Source of the DNA: Vibrio gangliei
GTDB taxonomy: Bacteria > Pseudomonadota > Gammaproteobacteria > Enterobacterales > Vibrionaceae
Reading direction: 5' to 3'
NCBI RefSeq assembly: GCF_026001925.1
Contig: NZ_AP021869.1
Span: forward strand, 186,001 to 250,000
Length of the DNA: 64,000 bases
A program made the translations under genes and the position numbers. Under the pieces are notes generated by a model, which made no database searches, was not told the origin of the DNA, and saw only the letters and a program-made list of their open reading frames with translations. The stretch's first letter is position 1. Each line of letters starts with the position of its first letter. Of the stretch, positions 1 through 8,647 are shown in pieces.

Positions 1-842
1 CTGTTTATGATGACAATGGTAACTTCTTACGTAATGAAACTACGACAGAAGATGGCGATTACTCAACCCTAGCCGCCGCATTAAGTGGCGTGAATGGTGC
101 CGCATTGAGTATTGTAAAAGGTGACTGGACGGCTTTGATCAGTGCCGTGGCGACCAATACCAACTCCAACATTCTATCGTCTCCGAGTATTACGGTACTG
201 GATAACAGTGAAGCGTCTTTCATTGTCGGTGAAGAAGTGCCAGTGGTGACTGGTTCGACAGCCAGTTCTGATAACTCAAACCCATTCCAAACGGTGGATC
301 GTAAAGAAGTGGGTATCAAATTGAAAGTCACGCCACAAATCAACGAAGGCGACTCGATTCAAATGAAGATCGAACAAGAAGTGTCAAATGTTCTTGGGCC
401 AAATGGCGCGGTCGATGTGCGCTTTGCTAAGCGTCAGATTAATACTTCAGTGATGGTACAAGATGGACAAATGATTGTATTAGGCGGTTTGATTGATGAT
501 CGCGCACAAGAAAGTGTCTCTAAAGTGCCACTATTGGGCGATATTCCATACCTAGGTGCGCTGTTCTCTTACACCACCACCAGTAAAGAGAAAAAGAACC
601 TGATGGTATTCATCAAGCCAACCATTATTCGTGATGGCATGGCGGTCGATGGCTTATCACGTCGCAAGTACAATTACATTCGAGCTGAGCAATTATACCG
701 CGCACAAAAAGGCTTGAAGTTAATGCCAAACACGGAAACGCCAGTGATTCCAAAATTTGGCCAAGACACGCGTCAACCGGCTGAAATTCAAGCGTTCCTT
801 GATCAGTTAAATCAAGATGAGTCTCAAGGTAGCGTGCAATGA
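1..842 (+). CDS. gspD: Type II secretion secretin GspD/EpsD, 3' part
   Basis: This is the C-terminal end of the outer-membrane secretin that forms the exit channel of the type II secretion system. The frame is already open at base 3, so the start and the N0-N3 domains lie left of the window. About 279 residues are visible. They include the end of the secretin homology domain, with the segments [15 protein letters not shown] and [18 protein letters not shown], the latter typical of the last conserved block of GspD secretins. A short S-domain-like tail follows, which in this family binds the pilotin (family knowledge). The stop overlaps the gspE start by four bases (ATGA), so translation is probably coupled. 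Identification is secure from the secretin motifs and the complete gsp operon that follows. Confidence 0.95.
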   Translation, partial: VYDDNGNFLRNETTTEDGDYSTLAAALSGVNGAALSIVKGDWTALISAVATNTNSNILSSPSITVLDNSEASFIVGEEVPVVTGSTASSDNSNPFQTVDRKEVGIKLKVTPQINEGDSIQMKIEQEVSNVLGPNGAVDVRFAKRQINTSVMVQDGQMIVLGGLIDDRAQESVSKVPLLGDIPYLGALFSYTTTSKEKKNLMVFIKPTIIRDGMAVDGLSRRKYNYIRAEQLYRAQKGLKLMPNTETPVIPKFGQDTRQPAEIQAFLDQLNQDESQGSVQ

Positions 843-2356
843 TGTTGGATGATGACACTCAAGCAGTAAGCGCAGAAGTCGAAACTCGTTCGGCGCTGCG
901 CTTGCCTTTTGCTTACGCCAAGCGTCATAAAGTGGTGCTGGAATATGGCGAGGCGCAACCTGTGCTGTATTACGCTGGAGAGTTGACGCCACAAGTGCTG
1001 TTAGAAATTCGTCGTGCCTGTGGGCAAAGTTTTAAGCCGCAACCGTTAGATGCGAATGAATTTGAAAGTAGATTAACGCAAGCCTACCAACGTGATTCCT
1101 CTGAAGCGCGTCAGTTAATGGAAGACATTGGCGCCGATGATGACTTTTTTTCATTAGCAGAAGAGCTACCTGAAAATGAAGATTTGTTGGAATCTGAAGA
1201 CGATGCGCCGATCATTAAATTGATCAACGCCATGCTCGGTGAGGCGATTAAAGAAGGGGCGTCGGATATTCATATCGAAACCTTTGAGAAAGTGCTCTCG
1301 ATTCGATTCCGTGTGGATGGTGTCTTGCGTGAAGTGTTATCTCCGAGCCGTAAACTCGCGCCGATTTTGGTGTCACGCGTTAAAGTGATGTCAAAACTCG
1401 ATATTGCGGAAAAGCGTGTGCCGCAAGATGGTCGTATTTCGCTACGCATTGGTGGCAGGGCGGTAGACGTGCGTGTTTCTACCATGCCATCTTCACACGG
1501 TGAGCGTGTGGTGATGCGTTTGTTAGACAAAAATGCCACTCGCTTGGATTTACATAGCCTTGGTATGACCAAGAAAAATCACGAAGCATTTCGTCATCTG
1601 ATTGCGCGCCCACACGGCATCATTTTGGTGACAGGCCCGACGGGTTCCGGTAAATCCACCACCTTGTATGCGGGTTTGCAAGAGCTCAACAGCACCGAAC
1701 GAAATATTCTTACAGTCGAAGATCCGATTGAATTTGATATTGATGGCATAGGCCAAACCCAAGTTAACCCGAAAGTGGACATGACCTTTGCACGTGGCTT
1801 ACGTGCTATTTTGCGTCAAGATCCAGACGTGGTGATGGTGGGGGAAATTCGAGACTTGGAAACGGCGCAAATTGCGGTTCAGGCCTCACTCACTGGTCAC
1901 TTGGTGATGTCGACACTGCATACTAACACCGCAATTGGTGCCATTACTCGTCTGCGAGATATGGGCATCGAACCTTTCTTAATTTCTTCGTCTTTACTCG
2001 GCGTATTAGCTCAGCGATTAGTGCGAACCTTGTGCCCGAGTTGTAAAGAGCCGTATCAAGCTGATAAGCAACAGAAAAAACTGTTCGGTTTAAAGAAAAG
2101 TGACGAGCTAGAATTGTATCGCCCTACTGGTTGTGAGCACTGTAATCATAAAGGATACCGTGGTCGAACTGGTATTCATGAACTGTTATTGATTGATGAA
2201 GATACTCAAGAGTTGATTCATTCAGAAGCGGGTGAGCAAAGTATTGAGAAACAAATTCGCTCACATACTCCGAGTATTCGTGATGATGGTTTAGCGAAAG
2301 TGCGTCAAGGTATCACGACTTTAGAAGAAGTGTTACGCGTGACCAAGGAAGTGTAA
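839..2356 (+). CDS. gspE: Type II secretion ATPase GspE/EpsE
   Basis: Cytoplasmic hexameric ATPase that drives pseudopilus assembly in type II secretion; 505 residues, normal for the family. Visible motifs are Walker [10 protein letters not shown] (about 266-274), Asp box VEDPIE (293-298), Walker B region MVGEIRD (333-339), and a His box around 354-361. A four-cysteine zinc module follows with C399/C402 and C432/C435 (CPSC and CEHC). The N-terminal 100 residues are the region that in this family contacts GspL. The gene starts within the gspD stop (ATGA overlap) and is followed three bases later by gspF. It is certainly a GspE rather than a PilB, because it sits between gspD and gspF and carries the EpsE-type CM domain. 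Confidence 0.97.
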   Translation: MMLDDDTQAVSAEVETRSALRLPFAYAKRHKVVLEYGEAQPVLYYAGELTPQVLLEIRRACGQSFKPQPLDANEFESRLTQAYQRDSSEARQLMEDIGADDDFFSLAEELPENEDLLESEDDAPIIKLINAMLGEAIKEGASDIHIETFEKVLSIRFRVDGVLREVLSPSRKLAPILVSRVKVMSKLDIAEKRVPQDGRISLRIGGRAVDVRVSTMPSSHGERVVMRLLDKNATRLDLHSLGMTKKNHEAFRHLIARPHGIILVTGPTGSGKSTTLYAGLQELNSTERNILTVEDPIEFDIDGIGQTQVNPKVDMTFARGLRAILRQDPDVVMVGEIRDLETAQIAVQASLTGHLVMSTLHTNTAIGAITRLRDMGIEPFLISSSLLGVLAQRLVRTLCPSCKEPYQADKQQKKLFGLKKSDELELYRPTGCEHCNHKGYRGRTGIHELLLIDEDTQELIHSEAGEQSIEKQIRSHTPSIRDDGLAKVRQGITTLEEVLRVTKEV

Positions 2357-2359
2357 GTC

Positions 2360-3580
2360 ATGGCGGCATTTGAATACAAAGCACTGGATGCAAGAGGTAA
2401 GCAAAAGAAAGGTGTATTAGAGGGGGATAATGCTCGCCAAGTACGCCAACGCCTCAAAGAAAAAGGCTTAATGCCAACCGAAGTGGTGGAAACTAAAGCC
2501 AAAGCGCAAAAAGCCAAATCCAGTGGTTTTAGTTTTCAACGCGGGATCAGTACCAACGAATTAGCTCTGGTGACACGTCAACTGTCGACTTTGGTTCAAG
2601 CCGGCATGCCGCTAGAAGAATGCATTCGTGCTGTGGCGGATCAAACTGAAAAGCCGCACATTCGAAATATGTTGGTCAGTATTCGCTCGCGAGTGGTCGA
2701 AGGCTACACCTTATCGGACAGCATGGCGGAATACCCAGCTGTGTTTGATGATTTGTTTTGTGCCATGGTCGCAGCGGGTGAAAAATCGGGCCATCTGGAT
2801 GCGATTTTGGATCGCCTTGCTGATTACGCTGAAAATCGCCAAAAAATGCGTTCTAAACTGCAACAAGCCCTGATTTACCCAACCATGTTGACCTTAATTG
2901 CGATCAGTGTGGTGGCGTTTTTACTCGCGGCGGTGGTGCCTAAAATTGTCGATCAGTTTGTACAAATGGGGCAAGGTTTGCCTGCTTCGACCCAGTTCTT
3001 GCTGCTAGCGAGTAACTTTGTTCAGCATTGGGGGCTATTGGTTTTAGGCCTGATAGTGGCACTGATTGTTGGCTTAAAGTGGGCCTTAAAAAAGCCAAGT
3101 TTTCGCATGAAATGGGACCGGAAAATTTTATCCTTGCCTGTGATTGGTAAGGTGGCAAAAGGGTTAAACACCTCACGCTTTGCCAGAACGCTCGCGATTT
3201 GTTCTTCCAGTGCGATTCCACTGTTAGATGGGATGCGAGTGGCTGCCGATGTGATGAGTAATCAATATTTTAAAGCGCAGATTTTAGAGGCGGCAGATAA
3301 AGTGCGTGAAGGCACCAGCTTGCGTAAATCACTAGAGCACACCAAGCTGTTTCCGCCGATGATGCTACACATGATCGCCAGTGGTGAACAAAGTGGTGAG
3401 CTTGAACCTATGCTGATCCGCGCCGCCGATAACCAAGACCGAGATTTTGAATCCCTGGTCAATATGGCATTAGGCATTTTTGAACCATTATTGATTGTGT
3501 TTATGGCTGGCATCGTGTTGTTTATTGTCACAGCAACGTTAATGCCGATATTGGAATTGAATAATTTGGTAACGCAGTAA
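2360..3580 (+). CDS. gspF: Type II secretion inner-membrane platform protein GspF/EpsF
   Basis: Polytopic inner-membrane protein of the type II secretion assembly platform, 406 residues. It has the two repeated T2SSF cytoplasmic domains typical of the family: the first around 70-190 (TRQLSTLVQAGMPLEE) and the second around 270-390 (FARTLAICSSSAIPLLDG). Membrane segments are visible near 170-190, 220-240 and 375-400. The start has an AGGAAG ribosome site eight bases upstream, inside the gspE 3' end. Unlike the tight gspD-E-F joins, the gap to gspG is 220 bases and is filled with repeats (3595-3760). That may partly uncouple gspG from the upstream genes. Confidence 0.96.
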   Translation: MAAFEYKALDARGKQKKGVLEGDNARQVRQRLKEKGLMPTEVVETKAKAQKAKSSGFSFQRGISTNELALVTRQLSTLVQAGMPLEECIRAVADQTEKPHIRNMLVSIRSRVVEGYTLSDSMAEYPAVFDDLFCAMVAAGEKSGHLDAILDRLADYAENRQKMRSKLQQALIYPTMLTLIAISVVAFLLAAVVPKIVDQFVQMGQGLPASTQFLLLASNFVQHWGLLVLGLIVALIVGLKWALKKPSFRMKWDRKILSLPVIGKVAKGLNTSRFARTLAICSSSAIPLLDGMRVAADVMSNQYFKAQILEAADKVREGTSLRKSLEHTKLFPPMMLHMIASGEQSGELEPMLIRAADNQDRDFESLVNMALGIFEPLLIVFMAGIVLFIVTATLMPILELNNLVTQ

Positions 3581-3594
3581 GGATGAAAAGCGTT

Positions 3595-3695
3595 GCTAGG
3601 TCGCTTCGCTGCTAGGTCGCTTCGCTGCTAGGTCGCTTCGCTGCTAGGTCGCTTCGCTGCTAGGTCGCTTCGCTGCTAGGTCGCTTCGCTGCTAG
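3595..3695. repeat. 16-bp tandem repeat, six full copies
   Basis: The unit GCTAGGTCGCTTCGCT occurs six times head to tail without a mismatch (3595-3690), followed by five bases of a seventh copy. The reverse complement AGCGAAGCGACCTAGC contains AGCGAAGCG, the core of the interspersed family A arms found throughout the first 38 kb. The array therefore looks like a local tandem amplification of part of a family A arm. Perfect identity between copies suggests recent expansion or active slippage. It lies in the gspF-gspG spacer. Confidence 0.95.
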
Positions 3696-3714
3696 TACTA
3701 TAGGAATGCTTTTG

Positions 3715-3760
3715 TCTTTTTCGAGCCACGAGCAGCGTAGCGCCCGAAACTCGAGATACG
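3715..3760 (+). repeat. Family A interspersed repeat arm
   Basis: A single arm of the family A repeat: TTTTTCGAGCCACGAGCAG followed by CGTAGCGCCCGAAACTCGAG. The consensus read from many copies in this window is TTTCGAGWAACGAGCAGCG then WAGCGCCCGAAANYCGAG. No inverted partner of the same quality is adjacent here; the degenerate partner would be the tandem array just upstream, whose unit is on the opposite strand. Confidence 0.85.
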
Positions 3761-3800
3761 TCCAAAGAGATACGTAACTTATATTTTTGTAGGAGTCACA

Positions 3801-4262
3801 ATGAGTAGAAAATTGAATTTATCAACGAATAAACAACAGGGCTTCACCTTGCTTGAAGTTATGGTTGTGGTGGTGATTTTGGGTATTTTGGCTAGCTTTG
3901 TTGTACCTAACCTTTTAGGTAACAAAGAAAAAGCCGACCAACAAAAAGCGGTGACCGATATTGTGGCACTGGAAAATGCACTCGATATGTACAAGTTAGA
4001 TAACAGCGTTTACCCAACCACAGATCAAGGTTTAGATGCATTGGTTTCAAAACCAACTGGCAGCCCAGAGCCTCGTAATTACCGTGATGGTGGCTACATC
4101 AAGCGCCTACCAAAAGACCCTTGGGGCGGTGATTATCAATACCTAAGCCCTGGCGATCACGGTACGGTCGATGTGTTCACTTTAGGTTCTGATGGCCAAG
4201 AAGGCGGTGACGAAGGTTCACAGCAAGATATTGGCAACTGGAATATTCAGGATTTCCAATAA
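3801..4262 (+). CDS. gspG: Major pseudopilin GspG/EpsG
   Basis: Major pseudopilin, the main subunit of the periplasmic type II secretion pseudopilus; 153 residues before processing. The prepilin site is G^FTLLEVMVVVVILGILA near residue 14, with Glu at mature position 5 and a single hydrophobic helix. The C-terminal part has the GspG features PTTDQGLDALV, a KRLPKDPWGG segment and the calcium-loop region near LGSDGQEGGD. A strong ribosome site, AGGAG, lies six bases before the ATG. The gene is bracketed on both sides by repeat-filled spacers (3595-3760 and 4275-4431), which is unusual inside an eps operon. Confidence 0.97.
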   Translation: MSRKLNLSTNKQQGFTLLEVMVVVVILGILASFVVPNLLGNKEKADQQKAVTDIVALENALDMYKLDNSVYPTTDQGLDALVSKPTGSPEPRNYRDGGYIKRLPKDPWGGDYQYLSPGDHGTVDVFTLGSDGQEGGDEGSQQDIGNWNIQDFQ

Positions 4263-4274
4263 TAGAAAACGTGG

Positions 4275-4311
4275 CTCGGATTACGGTCGTTTCACTTCTC
4301 GTAGCTCGAAT
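4275..4311 (-). repeat. Family A interspersed repeat arm
   Basis: A family A arm in the opposite orientation to the copy at 3715-3760: GGCTCGGATTACGGTCGTTT then CACTTCTCGTAGCTCGA. The two arms face each other across gspG, so they could pair in the transcript as a long-range inverted repeat. The arm abuts the family B element that begins at 4315. Confidence 0.75.
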
Positions 4312-4314
4312 AGC

Positions 4315-4431
4315 GTCATCCTGAATAGCGACGAAGGAGCGTAGTTCAGGCTCTCCTACCACTTTTGATGTATCAATGAGTTGTGGGAGATTCCGTATCT
4401 TCTTCGCTTAGGCTCATGTACGGAATGACGG
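4315..4431 (-). repeat. Family B element, 117 bp
   Basis: Element starting CGTCATCCTGAATAGCGACG and ending CATGTACGGAATGACG, with short terminal inverted repeats CGTCAT/ATGACG. Each half is itself an imperfect hairpin; for example ATTCCGTA pairs with TACGGAAT in the right half. The same element, in reverse complement and exactly the same length, is present at 19443-19559 with only about a dozen mismatches. It separates gspG from gspH. No open reading frame is plausible in it. Confidence 0.88.
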
Positions 4432-4461
4432 CTAAAAACTCGTAACATACTAAGGAAAAGA

Positions 4462-5040
4462 ATGCAGCGTCAGCGTGGTTTTACTTTGTTGGAAGTGCTT
4501 TTAGTGGTGGTGCTAATGTCACTGAGTGCGCTCACGGTGGTGCAGACGTTGCCACAAAACAAAGACGACCAAGCGAAAGAGGAAGCGTCACGTTTCTACC
4601 AACGGCTGCAATTATTAAGTGATGATGCGATCTTAAGTGGTCAAGATTATGGCCTATTCATCGATGCCAAAAAGTCGCACTATCACTATATGCAGCTGGG
4701 GGATAAAGGTTGGCAAAAAATGGAAGATAGCCCGCAATTTGCTTCGACGGATTTACCGCAAGATCTGAGCGTGACTATTGAGCTTGGCAGCGATGCATGG
4801 AATAACCGTGATTCCTTGTTTGAGCAAGAGGATTTCTACGAAGACCGTTTTGACGATGAAAATGCCAAACCTAAGCCACCGCAAGTGTATGTGCTGTCGA
4901 GTGGAGATATGACCCCATTTGAGATGAGTTTTGCTTCAGAGCCCAATCAAGCCTTAGAGCAAACCTGGCGTGTCAATGTATCAGAAGTGGGCGAAGTGCA
5001 TTTATTAGCGCCGGGTGAGGTGTTAGATGAAACGCCTTAA
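4462..5040 (+). CDS. gspH: Minor pseudopilin GspH/EpsH
   Basis: Minor pseudopilin of the type II secretion pseudopilus tip complex, 192 residues. The prepilin processing site is very close to the N-terminus (QRQRG^FTLLEVLLVVVLMSL), with Glu at mature position 5. The rest is a soluble beta-rich domain without recognisable catalytic residues, as expected. An AAGGA ribosome site lies seven bases before the ATG. The gene end overlaps the start of gspI by 14 bases. Confidence 0.93.
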   Translation: MQRQRGFTLLEVLLVVVLMSLSALTVVQTLPQNKDDQAKEEASRFYQRLQLLSDDAILSGQDYGLFIDAKKSHYHYMQLGDKGWQKMEDSPQFASTDLPQDLSVTIELGSDAWNNRDSLFEQEDFYEDRFDDENAKPKPPQVYVLSSGDMTPFEMSFASEPNQALEQTWRVNVSEVGEVHLLAPGEVLDETP

Positions 5041-5392
5041 TCGCACTCGAGGCATGACACTGCTTGAAGTGTTGATCGCATTAGCCATTTTTGCCACTGC
5101 TGCGATCAGTGTGATTCGGGCCGTGACTCAACACATCAACACCTTAACCTATTTAGAGGAAAAAACCTTTGCCAGTATGGTGGTGGATAATCAATTAGCG
5201 ATGGTGCATTTAGCCACATCGTTTACCGCCTCTAAAAAAGGAGTCGAGGAGTTTGCAGGGCAAAAGTGGTATTGGACAGCCACTCCGGTAAAAACAGGAT
5301 TAGGGCTGATTCAAGCCGTCGATGTGAGCGTATCATTACATGAAGATCGCAAGAGTAACCTCATGACGGTGAGAACCTATGTTAAGCAGTAA
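5027..5392 (+). CDS. gspI: Minor pseudopilin GspI/EpsI
   Basis: Minor pseudopilin of the GspI-J-K tip complex that initiates pseudopilus assembly; 121 residues, normal for the family. The prepilin site is RTRG^MTLLEVLIALAIFATA, with Met in place of Phe at mature position 1 and Glu at position 5, as is common in GspI. The gene overlaps gspH by 14 bases and gspJ by 14 bases, indicating tight translational coupling. Its last codons (VKQ, stop) form the first copy of the 18-bp tandem repeat that continues into gspJ. Confidence 0.94.
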   Translation: MKRLNRTRGMTLLEVLIALAIFATAAISVIRAVTQHINTLTYLEEKTFASMVVDNQLAMVHLATSFTASKKGVEEFAGQKWYWTATPVKTGLGLIQAVDVSVSLHEDRKSNLMTVRTYVKQ

Positions 5393-6107
5393 GACAGGGT
5401 TAAGCAGTAAGACAGGGTTAAACCGTAAGCTTGGGTTAAGCCGTATTCGTAAAGCGGTGGCTGGTTTCACTCTCATTGAAGTGATGGTTGCCATTATGGT
5501 GTTCGCTAGCTTAAGCATTGCCGCCTATCAAGTGGTTAATCAGGTGCAGCGTAGCAATGAGCAATCGGCAGAAAAAACGGTGCGCTTACAACAAATTCAA
5601 CGCGCGATGATCGTATTGGAAAGCGATTTTCGCCAAATGGCAGCTCGTACGTTTAAAGGACGCGCCAATGCGACCACGACTCGAATGTTGTATGTCGGAG
5701 AGTATGTTTTAGATTCTGACTCTAACGGAATTTTATTTACCCGTTTAGGTTGGCAAAATCCTCAGCAAGCCTTTCCTCGTGGTGAAGTATTAAAAGTGGG
5801 TTATCGGTTAGTTGAGCACAAACTTGAGCGAGTGTGGTGGCGCTATCCAGACAGTGCAGAAGGACAAGAGCCATTAACAAGGGATGTACTCGATAAAGTC
5901 GAAGGCATCAGTTTTCGTTTTTATGCGGATGATCAATGGCAGCCAACCTGGGAAAGCGAAAACCAGTTGCCATCAGCGGTCGAGGTGAATATGACGCTGC
6001 AAGATTATGGCAAAATACGTCGAGTCTTTTTGATTGCACCTGGTGCTTCGAGTTCGGCGCTTAATGAGAATTCAGATAATGATAGCGCCAATGAGGTGAC
6101 GCAATGA
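5379..6107 (+). CDS. gspJ: Minor pseudopilin GspJ/EpsJ with extended repetitive leader
   Basis: Minor pseudopilin of the GspI-J-K tip complex, 242 residues before processing. The cleavage site is AVAG^FTLIEVMVAIMVFASL at about residue 29. A start at 5379 is supported by GGTGAG upstream and by overlap with gspI. It gives a leader of about 29 residues, much longer than the usual 6-10. The leader is repetitive (SSKTGL, SSKTGL, NRKLGL) because it is translated from an 18-bp tandem repeat. The alternative start, GTG two codons before the cleavage glycine, would leave only a three-residue leader and has no good ribosome site. The stop overlaps the gspK start. Confidence 0.93.
   Translation: MLSSKTGLSSKTGLNRKLGLSRIRKAVAGFTLIEVMVAIMVFASLSIAAYQVVNQVQRSNEQSAEKTVRLQQIQRAMIVLESDFRQMAARTFKGRANATTTRMLYVGEYVLDSDSNGILFTRLGWQNPQQAFPRGEVLKVGYRLVEHKLERVWWRYPDSAEGQEPLTRDVLDKVEGISFRFYADDQWQPTWESENQLPSAVEVNMTLQDYGKIRRVFLIAPGASSSALNENSDNDSANEVTQ
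5381..5450 (+). repeat. 18-bp tandem repeat across the gspI/gspJ junction
   Basis: The unit GTTAAGCAGTAAGACAGG occurs twice exactly (5381-5398, 5399-5416), then as a diverged third copy (5417-5434) and a partial fourth. The first copy contains the gspI stop. Read in the gspJ frame, the copies encode (S/N)(S/R)K(T/L)GL hexapeptides in the prepilin leader. The 18-bp period keeps the frame, so copy number can change without breaking gspJ. Confidence 0.9.
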
Positions 6108-7240
6108 CGTCGCCCTTGAAGTTGCAAAATAAAGGCGTTGTTTTGGAAAAAAGCACTCAGGGAAAAAGCGGTCTGCAAAAAAACGGCCTGAGAAAAACCA
6201 GCTTACAAAAGCAGCGCGGTGTGGCATTGATTTTTGTGTTGCTGTTAGTGGCTGTGCTAGTGGCAATCGCGGCTACCATGACTGAGCGTATGTCGACCCA
6301 GTTTTATCGCGCCAGTAATTTATTGCATCATCAACAAGCGTATTGGTACAGCGTGGGCGTTGAAGCACTTGCGCAAGCGGCGATAGAAGAAACTTACAAA
6401 GATAACGCGGATAACATCAATCTGAGCCAAGCGTGGGCAATAGAGGGGACGCAATACCCGCTAGAAAATGGTGAGGCGATTGGCAGCATTATTGATAAGC
6501 AGGCGTGTTTTAATGTAAACGCCTTAGCCAGTTTGCCTGAGACCAATTCGTCACAGCGGCCTTATTTATTAAAAGCCTTAGCCTATATGCTGCAAGAGCA
6601 AAGCCAGCAGCAGGAGAATAGTGGCGCATCAATCGACAGCTATCAGGCAGAAGTGATAGCGGACTCCATCAAAGAGTTTGTCGATAGTGATGCACAAGTC
6701 AGTACCCCAAGCGGGGTAGAAAGCAGCAATTATGAAGGGATGCAGCCTAGCTATGAAGCCCCCGATGGTTTGCTTGCCGATAACAATGAATTGCGTGCGG
6801 TTTATCAAGTGACTCCGCAAGCCATGACCATTTTACAGCAATTGACCTGTGCGCTGCCCACGACCGACTTGTACATCAATGTGAATACGTTAAAGCCTGA
6901 ACAAGCGGCGATTTTAGCTGGCATGTTCCAACCGTCTTTAAGTTTGAGCGATGCTTTACAGTTAATTGATTCAAGGCCTCGCGATGGTTGGAAAGACGTC
7001 GATAGTTTTTTAAATGAAGCTGAATTAGGCAAAGTGGCCGCTAATATTAAAAGTGAAGCGAGCCCTTTTTTAGCCGTGACCAGCCAATATTTTGAATTGC
7101 ATACACAAATTAAAGTGGAAGATTCACGAGTGAGATTACGAAGTTTAATCTACAGTGCAGATAAAAAAACGACGCAAGTAATCCGTCGTCGTTTCGGAGG
7201 GATCAGTGAACGAGTTTCTGACAATCAAGCTGAGCAGTAA
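6104..7240 (+). CDS. gspK: Minor pseudopilin GspK/EpsK
   Basis: The large minor pseudopilin that caps the pseudopilus; 378 residues. The prepilin site is KQRG^VALIFVLLLVAVLVAI, and mature position 5 is Phe instead of Glu, which is the family norm for GspK. The ATGA overlap with gspJ fixes the start and yields a leader of about 39 residues, several times the usual length. The leader contains related short units KSGLQK, NGLRK and TSLQK, reminiscent of the gspJ leader repeats. The C-terminal part carries the GspK alpha-helical domain (SLSDALQLIDSRPRDGWKDV). The stop lies 35 bases inside gspL. Confidence 0.94.
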   Translation: MTSPLKLQNKGVVLEKSTQGKSGLQKNGLRKTSLQKQRGVALIFVLLLVAVLVAIAATMTERMSTQFYRASNLLHHQQAYWYSVGVEALAQAAIEETYKDNADNINLSQAWAIEGTQYPLENGEAIGSIIDKQACFNVNALASLPETNSSQRPYLLKALAYMLQEQSQQQENSGASIDSYQAEVIADSIKEFVDSDAQVSTPSGVESSNYEGMQPSYEAPDGLLADNNELRAVYQVTPQAMTILQQLTCALPTTDLYINVNTLKPEQAAILAGMFQPSLSLSDALQLIDSRPRDGWKDVDSFLNEAELGKVAANIKSEASPFLAVTSQYFELHTQIKVEDSRVRLRSLIYSADKKTTQVIRRRFGGISERVSDNQAEQ

Positions 7241-8645
7241 CCCAACCGATCCAATACCTTGGTTAGTTTGGTCGAATAGCTTAAATGATGTGATTGCATC
7301 GGGTGAATTAGCTAATCGAGAGCATTTAGCAGAGTTAGTCGATTACAGCGCTCAGCGTAGTGTGATCGCCTTATTGCCGAGCAGTGAGGTGTTGATCACT
7401 CCGATTCAAATTCCAGCTGGTGCTGGGCGTCAATTAGCCAATATGTTGCCATTTTTAATGGAAGATGAACTGACGCAAGACATCGACAAAATGCACTTTA
7501 GCATCATTAAGAAGCAGGGTGATGAAGCCATTGTCGCCACGGTATTGCATCAGACCCTTGCTGATTGGGTTGAACGTTTTAAATCTCATGGCATAACGCT
7601 GAAAAAAGTTTTGCCAGACTGCCTTGCTTTACCCTTAAAAGATGGCTGCATTAGTGCCATGCAGGTGGATAATCAGTGGCTATTGCGTAAAAGTGATGTG
7701 AAGGGTGCGGCGGTTGATGAAGAATGGCTGGAGCTCTTTTTAAATTCAGGTTGGTTACAGCCCGATGGTGATGCTTTGCATTTCGATGAGTTGCTGCAAG
7801 AGTCATCTACTGATGAAGCGAGCGTTGAAAGCCTTGATTTTGAAAACCCTAGCTCTGAAAACTTTAGCTCTGCAAATATTAGCGGCGCTGAAAATAATGA
7901 GCTTGAGGTGATGTCGGAAGTCATCGAAGCAGCACAGTCCAGTGTGGAAGCATTAGGACAGTCGGATGAAGCTTCAGAGTCATTGACCATTTATTGCTAC
8001 AGCGATAAGCCGCAACAACATACGCAATTGCCCGGCAAGTGGCTGGAAGCGCCAAAAGAAATGTTGATGCAGACTTTATCGCAAGGGGCCATTTCTGCTT
8101 CGGTGAATTTACTTACTGGGCCTTTTAAAGCGCAGTCTTCTTGGTTTAAACACTGGAAAATGTGGCGTAAAGTGGCGGTAGCCGGTGTTATTTTTATTGC
8201 ATTATTGTTGGTGCAGCAAAGCGTGCAAGTTCAGCAACTAGAAGCGCAAACCCAAGCTTACCGCACTGAAAGCGAACGTATTTTCCGTAGTGTTTTCCCA
8301 GATAGACAGCGTATTCCTACCGTCAGTTATTTGAAGCGTTTGATGCAAGAAGAGGAAAGCGCGTTATCGGGAGGCAATAGCGCGGGCGGTCCATCATTAT
8401 TAGGTTGGGTTGCCCAATTACCGCCAGCACTGCAAAAGGTGAAATCGGTCTCGATTCAAAGCCTTCAATTTGATGGTTCGCGTCAAGAAATTCGCCTTAA
8501 TGCGCAAAGTAATGATTTCCAATCATTTGAAATATTACGTACTGAGCTCGCGAAAACTTTTTCGGTGGAACAAGGCCAATTAAATAAGAATGGCACTGTG
8601 GTCCAAGGCAGTTATGTGATCAAAGAAAAAGGGGCGGGGAATTAA
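7206..8645 (+). CDS. gspL: Type II secretion platform protein GspL/EpsL
   Basis: Bitopic inner-membrane protein that links the cytoplasmic ATPase GspE to the pseudopilus; 479 residues, towards the long end for the family. It starts with GTG, five bases after a GAGG ribosome site, and overlaps the gspK end by 35 bases. The N-terminal cytoplasmic domain runs to about 315, one membrane helix (VAVAGVIFIALLLV) follows, then a periplasmic ferredoxin-like domain. Residues about 195-265 are a low-complexity, Glu/Ser-rich insertion (SSTDEASVESLDFENPSSEN) that probably explains the extra length. Family role and operon position make the call firm. Confidence 0.94.
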   Translation: MNEFLTIKLSSNPTDPIPWLVWSNSLNDVIASGELANREHLAELVDYSAQRSVIALLPSSEVLITPIQIPAGAGRQLANMLPFLMEDELTQDIDKMHFSIIKKQGDEAIVATVLHQTLADWVERFKSHGITLKKVLPDCLALPLKDGCISAMQVDNQWLLRKSDVKGAAVDEEWLELFLNSGWLQPDGDALHFDELLQESSTDEASVESLDFENPSSENFSSANISGAENNELEVMSEVIEAAQSSVEALGQSDEASESLTIYCYSDKPQQHTQLPGKWLEAPKEMLMQTLSQGAISASVNLLTGPFKAQSSWFKHWKMWRKVAVAGVIFIALLLVQQSVQVQQLEAQTQAYRTESERIFRSVFPDRQRIPTVSYLKRLMQEEESALSGGNSAGGPSLLGWVAQLPPALQKVKSVSIQSLQFDGSRQEIRLNAQSNDFQSFEILRTELAKTFSVEQGQLNKNGTVVQGSYVIKEKGAGN

Positions 8646-8647
8646 AG

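Noticed and set aside
3595-3695. Possible CRISPR array
   Set aside because: The 16-bp units are directly adjacent with no spacers, and there are no cas genes in the window. It is a simple tandem repeat.
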